The notes under the pieces were generated by a model. The model had not been told where the DNA came from. It did not search any database and saw only the letters and a list, made by a program, of their open reading frames with translations. A stretch of 64,000 bases of DNA. Source: Gammaproteobacteria bacterium (GTDB lineage: Bacteria > Pseudomonadota > Gammaproteobacteria > Steroidobacterales > GCA-2729495). The stretch lies in assembly GCA_030426355.1 (NCBI GenBank), contig JAUHYQ010000003.1:434001-498000 (forward strand). Reading direction: 5' to 3'. Position numbers and translations under genes: made by a program. Shown piece after piece: positions 1 to 8,361 of this stretch (position 1 is its first letter; each line of letters opens with the position of its first letter).

Positions 1-1152
1 GAACATCTGACCGGTGGCAATGATACTGCCGCGTTGCTTAACCGGTGCTTCCTGACCGATCAGCGCCATTTGCGCTTTGACCATGAATCCCGTTCCGAGC
101 GTCAGCCAGATCAGCAACGGCAGCATGGCGAAGTCCACCGGAGAGGTGACAAAGTACATCGCCAAATAGCCACTGCCCGCGACAAACAAGGCAGTGCACA
201 TCGCTGTCATGCGGTTCACTTTGTCGATGTACCAGCCAAAGATGGGCGCTGAGACAAAACTGACGCCGTACATAAGTGCCATGATCGTGCCAAATCGCGC
301 CATGGCTTCGCCGGTGCTCATGTCCATGGTGCGTCCGGATTGTATGGCCCACAGCGCCAGAAACAGCCCCTTAATCACCACGTCCGACCGGGCGGCCAGC
401 GCCGCTGCGTAGGACAACGCGATTTTCTTGTTGCGCGCTGCTGCAAGGCCGCTCAGGTAAAGCTCTTTGGCAGGCGGGCGCTCCTGATACCTCGCCGGTG
501 TGCCGCCCTTGAGCCCGAACCGCGCTACCAAGGCCGTAAATGCACACAGAGCCGCCATGGTCATATACATAACAGTGCCGCCAGTCACAGCGTCGTAGCC
601 GCGCTCTGTCATCAGGGCGGGAATGCTGCCGATGAACCGCGCGGCGAAAATGGTGCCCAGCACGTTCATCATTGCGGTGAAACCGATGTACTTACCACGG
701 GAGCTGTTGACCGGGTAATCGTTCACCATCGTCGACAACGTGCTGGTAGTGGCGGCAACTCCAATGGCATAGATCAAACGGTAGGCCGTCAGTTCCATCA
801 CACTGGTGGCCAGCGGATACAATGCCCAGCCCGTGCCTACCAGCAGAATGCCCAGCACGTAGACCGGTCGGCGGCCGATGCGGTCCGCCAGAACCCCAAA
901 CGGAACAAAAAACATCAGCATGAACACTTCGGTCCAGAACGACAGGTCGCCGGAAATCGTGCCCTGAGCGCGGCGGGGTATTTCGAGATGTTCGGTGAGG
1001 ATATAACCCTGTAACAGCGACATGCCGGTCAGCGCCGCGATGGTCACCCCCGAGGCATACAACTTGGTTATCGCGTGCCCGCGGGTTATTCCCGGTGCAA
1101 GTTCAACGGGCCCCAGGCGAGCGCCTGGGGCCGTTTCTGAAGTTGTCGTCAA
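1..1152 (-). CDS. MFS transporter (3' end outside window)
   Basis: Secondary carrier of the major facilitator superfamily in the inner membrane; substrate unknown. The visible 384 codons encode a run of hydrophobic helices and the MFS signature between helices 2 and 3, read as GVLADRIGRRPVYV. There is no ATG before the first membrane helix (the first ATG, at 1023, is inside it). The best start is TTG at 1152, three bases behind the tauD stop, with GCGGGG upstream; a stop lies just before it in frame. The gene is last in a leftward gntR-tauD-MFS operon, so it probably imports the substrate of the dioxygenase or exports a product. Codons 6-16 contain a near-perfect hairpin. Family is certain; start and substrate are not. 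Confidence 0.85.
   Translation of the reverse strand, partial: MTTTSETAPGARLGPVELAPGITRGHAITKLYASGVTIAALTGMSLLQGYILTEHLEIPRRAQGTISGDLSFWTEVFMLMFFVPFGVLADRIGRRPVYVLGILLVGTGWALYPLATSVMELTAYRLIYAIGVAATTSTLSTMVNDYPVNSSRGKYIGFTAMMNVLGTIFAARFIGSIPALMTERGYDAVTGGTVMYMTMAALCAFTALVARFGLKGGTPARYQERPPAKELYLSGLAAARNKKIALSYAAALAARSDVVIKGLFLALWAIQSGRTMDMSTGEAMARFGTIMALMYGVSFVSAPIFGWYIDKVNRMTAMCTALFVAGSGYLAMYFVTSPVDFAMLPLLIWLTLGTGFMVKAQMALIGQEAPVKQRGSIIATGQMF
1105..1135. other. Strong hairpin at the 5' end of the MFS gene
   Basis: CCCCAGGCG (1111-1119) and CGCCTGGGG (1122-1130) form a 9-bp perfect arm, extended outward by AACGGG/CCGTT with one bulged G. It lies just after the tauD stop on the minus strand. 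No good T-run follows on either strand, so it may reduce transcription or translation of the MFS gene, or stabilise the tauD mRNA end, rather than act as a full terminator. Confidence 0.6.
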
Positions 1153-1155
1153 GAC

Positions 1156-2052
1156 TCAGTGCCCCGCTGTTTGTTCTTCGCCCGGTACCCAGTCGCTATG
1201 CAGCGCCAGTCGCAACATGCGCCGCTGTTCGGTGTAATCTGAATTCGGGCTGTGCTGCACGCAGCGGTTGTCCCAAATCATCAGCGATTTGTTGTACCAG
1301 CGCACACGACACTGATAAACATCTCTTAGTGAGTGTTCCTTGAGCATGTCGAGCAGGGCCTTGCTTTCGTTTTCGGCCAGGCCTTTGATGGCGGTAGTCC
1401 AGGCCTTGTTGATGTAAAGCATCTTGCGGCCGGTTTCGGGGTGCTTGCAGATCAGCGGGTGCTCTGTCTGCGGGAAACTTTTGCGCATTTTTGCCAGCGT
1501 AAGCAGAGCCTTCTCGGTGCCGATGGAATGGTGGCCGGAGTTCAGACCGTACTGCAGTACATCGTGAACGCCAATCTTGCCTTCGAGCATTTCCTTCATC
1601 ATTGGCGACAGCCCTTCATAGGACTCATAGCTGCTGGCAAACAGCGTGTCGCCGCCGACAGCGGGCACGTCAAGAGCATAGAGAATGGCGCCGAGGCTCG
1701 GGTTCTTTTGGTAGCTGTGATCCATATGCCAGCCCAGTTTCTGTGTCGACAATTGTTTGCCGTCCTTTGGCGCACCGAAAAAATAGTAAACGCCGGGAGT
1801 TTCGGATTTGTTTGGCAGGAAGGGCTCATCCTCCAGCTTGCCAAAACGCAAGCCAAAGGCCGCAAATTCTTCTTCATTGAGTTCCTGATCCCTGAACACC
1901 AGCACCGAGTAATCAAGAAATGCCTGATAGACACTATCGAAAGTCGCGTCATCCAGTTGCTTGACATCCAGACCGTAAATTTCGGCGCCCAGCGCGCCGG
2001 TAAGCGGCCGAATATCAAGTTTCTGAGGTTTTAATTGAGCTTGTGTAGACAT
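1156..2052 (-). CDS. TauD/TfdA-family 2-oxoglutarate-dependent dioxygenase
   Basis: Cytoplasmic non-haem Fe(II) dioxygenase that couples decarboxylation of 2-oxoglutarate to hydroxylation of an organic substrate. In the family this often releases sulfite from sulfonates (TauD) or cleaves aryl ethers (TfdA). The 298 residues have the usual length. The iron triad is visible: H109 and D111 in WHMDHSY and the distal H267 in CVQHSP, followed by the 2-oxoglutarate-binding arginine around R277-R281. The start has a clear GGAGG ribosome site and lies three bases after the gntR stop, so the regulator and enzyme are co-transcribed. The substrate cannot be decided; a YeiH-type exporter at 11809 weakly favours a sulfonate or sulfate ester. 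Confidence 0.92.
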   Translation of the reverse strand: MSTQAQLKPQKLDIRPLTGALGAEIYGLDVKQLDDATFDSVYQAFLDYSVLVFRDQELNEEEFAAFGLRFGKLEDEPFLPNKSETPGVYYFFGAPKDGKQLSTQKLGWHMDHSYQKNPSLGAILYALDVPAVGGDTLFASSYESYEGLSPMMKEMLEGKIGVHDVLQYGLNSGHHSIGTEKALLTLAKMRKSFPQTEHPLICKHPETGRKMLYINKAWTTAIKGLAENESKALLDMLKEHSLRDVYQCRVRWYNKSLMIWDNRCVQHSPNSDYTEQRRMLRLALHSDWVPGEEQTAGH

Positions 2053-2055
2053 TTT

Positions 2056-2841
2056 TTAGTCCTCCTGGCCTTGTCTGGCCAAAAACAAATGATGTTCGTA
2101 CTGATCGGCGCGAAAATACGCCACAACTTTCTGAACCGGTTTATGTGCGAGATCGAGCATGATCATTTTCACGCGCACCAGCGGCATACCGACATCGAGA
2201 TCGAGCAACACTGCAAGCCGCGTGTCGGCCAGCGTGGCGCCGACAAGATGATCGATACCCGAAAGTTCAATTCCCTTGTCTTCTAGTACGGTGAGCAAAG
2301 TATTGCTTTGAAAATCGGCCGCGCTGAATGTGACGTTGAGGTCCAGCGGACAATAGCTTTCCACGTAGCCGATCCGCATGTCGCGAAGTAAGCGGATGTA
2401 AGAAACCTGTTGCACAGAATCGCCGTTCATCAGCTTCAGGTCGTCGCAAACTTCCTGCGTTGCTAGCGTCTCGGCAATGGTCAACTCAATCACTTCTGAA
2501 TTGCGGGCAAGTTCACGCGCGCGCTGTATGCGCTGGTTCATGTCCGCGTGCACAGGTGAACGATTAAGATCGGCCTGTACAAAGGTGCCTTTGCCCTGCA
2601 CGCTTTTAACAAGGCCTTCGGCTGCCAGTAACTCAAGCGCTTTGCGCACCGTTATGCGTGACACCCCAAACATTTCACAAAGCTGTTTCTCAGGTTCCAG
2701 ACGCGACAGGGGCGGGTAGTGACCCTGAGCAATCCACTGCTGCAGCGCTGAGAAAACTTGCTGATAACGCGGCACGTTAATATGGTTATTAACGCGACTC
2801 TGATGTGGCGTATTCTGATTGTGTGGCTGAGCGGCTTGCAT
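2056..2841 (-). CDS. GntR/HutC-family transcriptional regulator
   Basis: Ligand-responsive DNA-binding repressor or activator. The N-terminal winged helix-turn-helix contains the GntR signature (LEPEKQLCEMFGVSRITVRKA, here in part) and ends in the wing QGKGTFV; the C-terminal half is a UTRA effector domain typical of the HutC subfamily. A longer reading could begin at 2919, but the ATG at 2841 is preferred because GGAGGG lies directly upstream and because it leaves room for a divergent promoter. It is first in the leftward gntR-tauD-MFS operon and faces the TonB receptor gene, so it probably controls both. Palindromes at 2881-2890 and 2775-2794 are candidate operators. Confidence 0.9.
   Translation of the reverse strand: MQAAQPHNQNTPHQSRVNNHINVPRYQQVFSALQQWIAQGHYPPLSRLEPEKQLCEMFGVSRITVRKALELLAAEGLVKSVQGKGTFVQADLNRSPVHADMNQRIQRARELARNSEVIELTIAETLATQEVCDDLKLMNGDSVQQVSYIRLLRDMRIGYVESYCPLDLNVTFSAADFQSNTLLTVLEDKGIELSGIDHLVGATLADTRLAVLLDLDVGMPLVRVKMIMLDLAHKPVQKVVAYFRADQYEHHLFLARQGQED
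2775..2794. promoter_or_regulatory. Inverted repeat inside the start of gntR
   Basis: CGTTAATA and TATTAACG form perfect 8-bp arms around a 4-bp centre. This AT-rich palindrome in GC-rich coding DNA, within the first 25 codons of a GntR-family gene, is a plausible autoregulatory operator; chance is possible. Confidence 0.35.
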
Positions 2842-2880
2842 CCGGCCCTCCGGCTGGGCTTGCACGATAAGATGTAATAA

Positions 2881-2890
2881 TGTTATAACA
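2881..2890. promoter_or_regulatory. Palindrome in the divergent gntR/TonB receptor promoter region
   Basis: TGTTATAACA is a perfect 10-bp palindrome in the roughly 100-bp spacer between the divergent starts at 2841 and 2943. Its size and position fit a HutC-type operator, but no second genomic copy is available for comparison. Confidence 0.4.
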
Positions 2891-2942
2891 ACATGAACAG
2901 TAAATGCAACCAATAACAAACAAGGGTTTTAGGGGGTTCAGC

Positions 2943-5366
2943 GTGCGATTCAAAGCCGAATGGTATTGGGTAGTGGCAGTGTCCGTTGCAGTTACGGGCT
3001 TTTTGGCTCCTGCGGTATTGCCATCGCAGCAGGCCTCGGCAGCGACGCGGGACGAGATTACCGTTACCGCTCGTAAGCGGGAAGAAAACTTACAATCCGT
3101 GCCGATTGCTATCTCGGCCTTTACCGAGGAAGACCTGCGTGTGCGCGGAGTGGTTGATCTTGAGACGCTCGCGGATCAGACGCCGGGGCTGAGTTTTGGC
3201 ACCTCGGGCGCGCTGACTTCGCGGCGGGCGATTATTCGCGGTATGTCGCAGCAAACCCGCGTCGGCGATGAGACGAACGTCGCCACCTTTGTTGATGGCG
3301 TGTATACGCCGGGCTTTAGCGGAGCTGAATTTTTTGGTGCCAGTGGTCTGGAGCGAATTGAAGTTCTGAAGGGGCCCCAAAGTGCTTTATACGGTCGGAA
3401 CAGTTTTGCGGGTGCCATTAACTACGTGACGGCAAAGCCCACCTTTGAGTACGAATACGGTGGGAACCTAACCGTGGGCGACGGCGATCGACGTGGCCTG
3501 ACCGCATTTGTGTCCGGGCCGATCTTCTCGGATCAGGTGGCTATGCGTTTTGACGTGGGACACGATCATTCCGGCGGTTCGTTTGAAAATCTGCTTGATG
3601 GCGAGCGTTTGAACAATGTTGATACAACTTATGCGCGTATTGGTTCAATGTGGGACGGTAGCGACCGACTGACCTTCAAGGTTTCGCTGTCTTGGCAAAA
3701 AGACGACGACACCACCGGCGTTCCGATAACCATGGTGGCTGACGATGATCCTGTCAGGATAGGTAAAAGGAGCACTGCGAGCCCCTTTGAAGCGTTCGCG
3801 GGTCTTTTTACCGGTGGACGTCTGGGCCGTTTGTACAACGGCGAGATAACCGACACAACGGACAACTACTATGTGGATCCGCGTTCCAGATCCGGCGACC
3901 GGCTGGTCTACCGCGGCGCGTTTACAGTGGAATATGATTTTGACAATGCCCAGCTGGTCAGCGTGACGGGTTATCAGCATCGTGAAATTGATACTCTCAG
4001 CGACTTTAATACCTGCCGGCGCGACATTCGCGCGGCGGTTTGCGATTTTTTCCCCTCGGTACCACCCGGCAGTGTGGGTACTTTTATAGGGGGTCCGATT
4101 GCCGGCGGAGCGGTTGTTGGGGGAATACTGACTGGCGCGGTCGAAGACCGTGACGAAATCAGCCAGGATCTGCGTTTGCAGTCTACCGGCGCCGGTCCGC
4201 TGCAGTGGTCTACCGGCATCTACTTCAGTAGCGAGAGCTTCCGTGACAAGTCTCAGCGGCTTAGCGATATTGATCTGACCAACACCGATGCCAGCGTTAT
4301 CTACGCCATTGCTTCGCCAACACCGATGGTCGACAGCAGTACCGTATTCAGTAATGACTTCTATTCGGTGTACGGATCGCTGGGTTACGATCTTTCGGAT
4401 CGATGGAATGTCGTCGCCGAGGGTCGGTACACGCGCGAGGATAAATCTGCCGATCAACAGGAGAACAACTTCCCCACCGATGTTCCTCCAACCGGTCGTC
4501 AGGCCAAAGATTTCAAGTTCTTTACGCCGCGGTTTATTGCAAATTTTGAACCGAACGATGACTGGCTGCTCTATGCGTCAATTGCGCGCGGGGTCAAGTC
4601 GGGCGGTTTTAACGCCGGGTCTGTGTCCAAGCCAACGTATGATGAAGAGTCAAACTGGACTTACGAGTTGGGCTCCAAATTTACTTTTGCCGAAGGTGAC
4701 GCCACCCTGAACACGGCGGTGTATTTTGTCGACTGGGATGACCAGCAGGTCACGGCCACAGACCCGAATAACTCCCGCTTACCCATCACGGTGAACGTGG
4801 CAAAAACAGAAATTCTGGGTGCGGAACTGGATCTGTTTTACCGGCCGAGTGATTGGCTGCAGTTTAATTTTGGTGCGGCGTATATTGATGCCGAATACAA
4901 GGATGGCTTTTCTACGTCTACTGAATCGCTGACCGACTGCGCGGTGCTGCCGATCCCCTGTGACCGCGAAGACCCGCCAGGCTCAGGGATTTTTGTAACC
5001 AGCGGCGGGCTCGCGGGTCTTCAGGTTATTGGTGTGCCGAAAACCAGTTTTAACACCGGGGTGCAAATCAATCTGCCGTTAGCGTCCAGTCGCTGGGAAT
5101 TCCAGGGGCGTCTTGATTACTCGTGGAAAGACGAGGTTTACATCGATGAAGCCAACGCCGGCTACCTGGGCGCGCGCGAGAGCGTCAACCTCAGGCTTGG
5201 GGTGCGTAATGATTCGTGGACCATCGACGGGTTCTGCAGCAATCTGACCGACGACGATACACCGGTGTTTGCGGCTCCGCCGCGCGACATCCTTGGCGTT
5301 CCGCATTACGCCATAATCAATCGCGAAGAGCGCCGCTGTGGTATCGAATTCGGTTACCGAAACTGA
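2943..5366 (+). CDS. TonB-dependent outer-membrane receptor
   Basis: Outer-membrane beta-barrel that takes up a scarce or large ligand using TonB energy. A GTG start at 2943 is chosen because AGGGGG lies six bases upstream and the product then begins with a normal signal peptide (MRFKAEWYW, hydrophobic core, QQASA/AT). An ATG at 2904 would add 13 residues and is less likely. After the signal come the TonB box-like DEITVTARKREENLQ, a plug domain with the IEVLKGPQSALYGRNSFAGAI motif, and a long barrel ending in an aromatic-rich strand. About 807 residues, normal for the class. First in a rightward gene set with a secreted protein, a multicopper oxidase and an LLM enzyme, and probably regulated by the adjacent GntR protein. 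The ligand is unknown. Confidence 0.93.
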   Translation: MRFKAEWYWVVAVSVAVTGFLAPAVLPSQQASAATRDEITVTARKREENLQSVPIAISAFTEEDLRVRGVVDLETLADQTPGLSFGTSGALTSRRAIIRGMSQQTRVGDETNVATFVDGVYTPGFSGAEFFGASGLERIEVLKGPQSALYGRNSFAGAINYVTAKPTFEYEYGGNLTVGDGDRRGLTAFVSGPIFSDQVAMRFDVGHDHSGGSFENLLDGERLNNVDTTYARIGSMWDGSDRLTFKVSLSWQKDDDTTGVPITMVADDDPVRIGKRSTASPFEAFAGLFTGGRLGRLYNGEITDTTDNYYVDPRSRSGDRLVYRGAFTVEYDFDNAQLVSVTGYQHREIDTLSDFNTCRRDIRAAVCDFFPSVPPGSVGTFIGGPIAGGAVVGGILTGAVEDRDEISQDLRLQSTGAGPLQWSTGIYFSSESFRDKSQRLSDIDLTNTDASVIYAIASPTPMVDSSTVFSNDFYSVYGSLGYDLSDRWNVVAEGRYTREDKSADQQENNFPTDVPPTGRQAKDFKFFTPRFIANFEPNDDWLLYASIARGVKSGGFNAGSVSKPTYDEESNWTYELGSKFTFAEGDATLNTAVYFVDWDDQQVTATDPNNSRLPITVNVAKTEILGAELDLFYRPSDWLQFNFGAAYIDAEYKDGFSTSTESLTDCAVLPIPCDREDPPGSGIFVTSGGLAGLQVIGVPKTSFNTGVQINLPLASSRWEFQGRLDYSWKDEVYIDEANAGYLGARESVNLRLGVRNDSWTIDGFCSNLTDDDTPVFAAPPRDILGVPHYAIINREERRCGIEFGYRN

Positions 5367-5406
5367 TGTTCAGCCGTCTAGTAGCGGATCCCCGGAGGGC
5401 CGGAGC

Positions 5407-6432
5407 ATGAATAGCAGGCTAATTGTAAGCGCGGGCATGTGTTTCTTGGTCGTTTCTGCCGCTGTTGCGCGAGAAGTTTCGACAGAGGTTCAAGGCACGT
5501 TCAACAACAGTCAGGAAAACGCGTGCATACATGTATCGAAGTTTTTCTATCTGACGGACTGCTTTTACTCGCGTCAGAATGAAGAGGTGGTGGGTCAGAA
5601 ACTTCCCTGGACCGGGCCTACTGTAAACCCGGTTTATTACCCCGTGGACAGTGTGCATGTCGATCCGACCTATGTTCCGGTGGTGGGCGATGATCGTTTT
5701 GCGCCTCCGATGGAAGGAGCGCTGGTTATTGATGACAACGACACCGCGGCGCCGGAAGATGACCGCATTAGCGGTACCCTCGTGGTAGGTCCCGCAGCCC
5801 GCAGCGTGGTGGTTAACGTCAACGAGCTCGCGGGTGGTACGGGCGGCGAACCCCCGCGTGCCGTGATGACCTGGGACGCAATTACACACACACTGGAGTC
5901 GACGCCATTTGATCGTGCCACTGAGAATTCGCTGGGCGGTTACGACTATGAAGTGGCATCCAAGGGTTTCCCGGGCAGGTTGTGTTTGTTGTCTGACCCC
6001 GAAGACTGTTATCCGAGTGCCAAAGCCGGCAAAACCACTGACGGTCAGAATGCGGAAGGCAGATGGAACGGCCCGGCGACTTTCGGTGTTACCGGCGACA
6101 CCGAGCTTGAAGGCAACGTGGGCACGCATACGACCGCGGTTATCAGCGGTTACCGGTGTGTTGATAACCGTGGCGATATTACCTGCCCGGCGCACAACGT
6201 TGTCTGGAGTTCGGGTGCCGAACCCGGGCGTGGTTCCCGCAATCAAAACGAAGGCCCGGGCCTGGACAATCTTCTGCTAAAAGTGGTGACGCAGAAAGAC
6301 GGGAAAATTGTCAGTGTTGAAGGTTACTGGACTAATGAATATTACATTGCCGGCGGCCCCGGTTTTTTTCAGGTAAAGGATGGCCATGACAACTCTTATC
6401 AGGGCGGTTTCATGCAGCTTCGGGGGCTGTAA
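5407..6432 (+). CDS. Secreted protein of unknown function
   Basis: I do not recognise this family. The ATG at 5407 follows GGAGGGCCGGAGC and gives a clean Sec signal peptide cleaved after AAVA. The mature protein of about 320 residues has no further membrane segment, contains six cysteines (possible disulfides, consistent with the periplasm or outside) and is rich in Gly, Asp, Val and aromatic residues, suggesting a beta-rich fold. It lies 40 bp after the TonB receptor and ends one base before a possible start of the multicopper oxidase, so the three genes are probably co-expressed. A role in substrate capture or as partner of the oxidase is inference only. Confidence 0.8.
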   Translation: MNSRLIVSAGMCFLVVSAAVAREVSTEVQGTFNNSQENACIHVSKFFYLTDCFYSRQNEEVVGQKLPWTGPTVNPVYYPVDSVHVDPTYVPVVGDDRFAPPMEGALVIDDNDTAAPEDDRISGTLVVGPAARSVVVNVNELAGGTGGEPPRAVMTWDAITHTLESTPFDRATENSLGGYDYEVASKGFPGRLCLLSDPEDCYPSAKAGKTTDGQNAEGRWNGPATFGVTGDTELEGNVGTHTTAVISGYRCVDNRGDITCPAHNVVWSSGAEPGRGSRNQNEGPGLDNLLLKVVTQKDGKIVSVEGYWTNEYYIAGGPGFFQVKDGHDNSYQGGFMQLRGL

Positions 6433-6433
6433 T

Positions 6434-8344
6434 TTGTTTCGCTTTTCCGCTCTTGCAGTTATTTTTCTCTCAACGCTGGTTGGTTGCGCTTCCGGAATTT
6501 CCTCAGGTGAGCGCGCAGCGCAGTCACGAGTCATCGAGATGGATCTGACCGCCGCTATTCGGGAGGTAACGCTTACCGAAGACGGCCTGACAGCCAATGC
6601 TTTTACCTTTAATGGCGGGTCGCCCGGCCCGCAGATTCGGATGCGCGTTGGCGATAGTGCGGTCATCACTTTCAAGAATCGTTTGCCTTTTGCGACCGTT
6701 GTGCACTGGCATGGCATCGAACTCGACAATGCCAATGACGGCACTACAGTGACCCAGAACCTGGTGCCGCCCGGTGAGAACTATGTTTACCGTTTCATGG
6801 CAACCCGCCCGGGCATTTTCTGGTATCACCCGCACTCGATGCCAACCAATTCCGAGTTCAAGGGGTTGTACGGTTCTATTGTCGTGACCGATGAAGCGGA
6901 TGCGAAACTGGTTGATCTCGGCGTATTGCCGGCTGAGCAGCAAACTCACACATTGATGCTGGGCGATACCACCGTTTGCAAAGATCCGGGAACAAACGAT
7001 GCGGTGACCTTTCCTGCGGACGGCGATACGCCATGGGCGTTCAGCGAGACCCTTGGCCCCTTTCCTGGTCTAGTGGATTATCCATCTCCGGCTGATCTTT
7101 GCGAAAAGCCGCGGGATCGCGAAGGCGCGACAGGTAATCTGCCTGCACACCGGGCCGGCGATATCCCCAATATTATGCCCGCGCGGGATTGCAGTGCCGG
7201 GGGGAATACTTTCGGTTTTCGCAGTGAGACGTCGTGTCGTGTGAATGAGGGGCAGTTGGTTTTGACCAACGGTATGGTCGCGGCCGGTCGTGACGGTACC
7301 CCCGAAAAGCCGGGCGCACTGCGTGGCGAAGCGCGTGTTTATGACGTCAGGCCCGGAGAGGGCGTGCGACTGCGCCTTATCAATGCCGCGGTAAGCCGCT
7401 ATTTTCGTTTGCGCTTAACCGACAGCAACGGTCAGCAGGTGACATTGCTTCGCATCGGTGGTGAAGGCGGCTTACTGGATAGCGCGCGCGTCGAGGGCGG
7501 CATGCTGGGTACGCTCGATACCAAGTATGCTCCTGGTGAAATTGTGCTGGGTGTTGCCAACCGCAATGACGTGGTATTCAGCGTGCCCGACAGTGCTCGT
7601 CCGGGTGACGTACTGACACTATGGACGCTTGATTTCCAGCACTACGGTACGGCGCAATACCCGCATGGCTATGCCGGTGTTCCGACCGTGCCAGTGGCGC
7701 ATTTCCGGGTTGGCGATGACGGTTCCGTCGCTCGATTTGAAATGACAAACGGCGCCCTCCTGCGTATGCACCCGGAAGTGGCCTCGCCTAATGCGTCACT
7801 TCGGGAGCATGAAATTGATTCGCTGCTCGACCCGACGATTTTAACCGGCGATTATCTGGGCAATGACAACCCGGAGTTTCTGCTGGCGGTAGTGGGTCTG
7901 CGTGAAACGATCGACGGCATACATGGCACGCCGCTTGAGGGCGGGGGTGCTGAGTTCACGGAGATACCGCACTTATTGACTAGTCGCTATGCACGCCTTG
8001 GCGATACGCTGGAGCTCACTTTTAGGAACGGAACTCAGATGCATCACCCCATGCACCTGCATGGTTTTTCTTATCAACCGCTGCGTCTTGAAGACCTGGA
8101 CGGCAATCTGATCTACGAATTTGATCACAACGAATTTGTGGACACCTTTGATGTGCCCTCGGTGCACAAGCTTGTTATGCGTGTCCATCTGGAAGATCGC
8201 CCGCAGTTCGCAACCGGTGAGCCGGGCGGCGGCAAAGGTCGCTGGTTGTTGCATTGTCATATTTTTAATCATGCCGGGCTTGGCATGATCACCGAACTTG
8301 TGGTTGTGGACGAAGCACAGATTGCCGCACCCGCCTCTAAGTGA
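6434..8344 (+). CDS. Multicopper oxidase, lipoprotein
   Basis: Oxidises phenols, metal ions or similar donors and reduces O2 to water with a type 1 and a trinuclear copper centre. All four copper motifs are present: HWHG (H91, H93), WYHPH (H132, H134), HHPMHLHG (537-544) and HCHIFNHAGLGM (607-618), which carries the type 1 cysteine. The N-terminus has a lipobox (LVGC, C18 from the start used), so the enzyme is anchored to a membrane facing the periplasm or outside. Start is ambiguous: TTG at 6434 behind GGGGG gives a typical lipoprotein signal without overlap; ATG at 6380 or 6386 (the latter with AAGGA) would overlap the previous gene. Laccase-like; the substrate is unknown. Confidence 0.92.
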   Translation: MFRFSALAVIFLSTLVGCASGISSGERAAQSRVIEMDLTAAIREVTLTEDGLTANAFTFNGGSPGPQIRMRVGDSAVITFKNRLPFATVVHWHGIELDNANDGTTVTQNLVPPGENYVYRFMATRPGIFWYHPHSMPTNSEFKGLYGSIVVTDEADAKLVDLGVLPAEQQTHTLMLGDTTVCKDPGTNDAVTFPADGDTPWAFSETLGPFPGLVDYPSPADLCEKPRDREGATGNLPAHRAGDIPNIMPARDCSAGGNTFGFRSETSCRVNEGQLVLTNGMVAAGRDGTPEKPGALRGEARVYDVRPGEGVRLRLINAAVSRYFRLRLTDSNGQQVTLLRIGGEGGLLDSARVEGGMLGTLDTKYAPGEIVLGVANRNDVVFSVPDSARPGDVLTLWTLDFQHYGTAQYPHGYAGVPTVPVAHFRVGDDGSVARFEMTNGALLRMHPEVASPNASLREHEIDSLLDPTILTGDYLGNDNPEFLLAVVGLRETIDGIHGTPLEGGGAEFTEIPHLLTSRYARLGDTLELTFRNGTQMHHPMHLHGFSYQPLRLEDLDGNLIYEFDHNEFVDTFDVPSVHKLVMRVHLEDRPQFATGEPGGGKGRWLLHCHIFNHAGLGMITELVVVDEAQIAAPASK

Positions 8345-8361
8345 GTGTACCGGGAAGCCTT

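Noticed and set aside
340-1014. 224-codon rightward frame opposite the MFS gene
   Set aside because: The minus strand reads a clear multi-helix MFS protein through the same bases; the rightward product has no recognisable features.
1105-1135. Hairpin as a classical rho-independent terminator
   Set aside because: No T-run follows on either strand, and the MFS frame must be read through it because no start codon exists after it and before the first helix.
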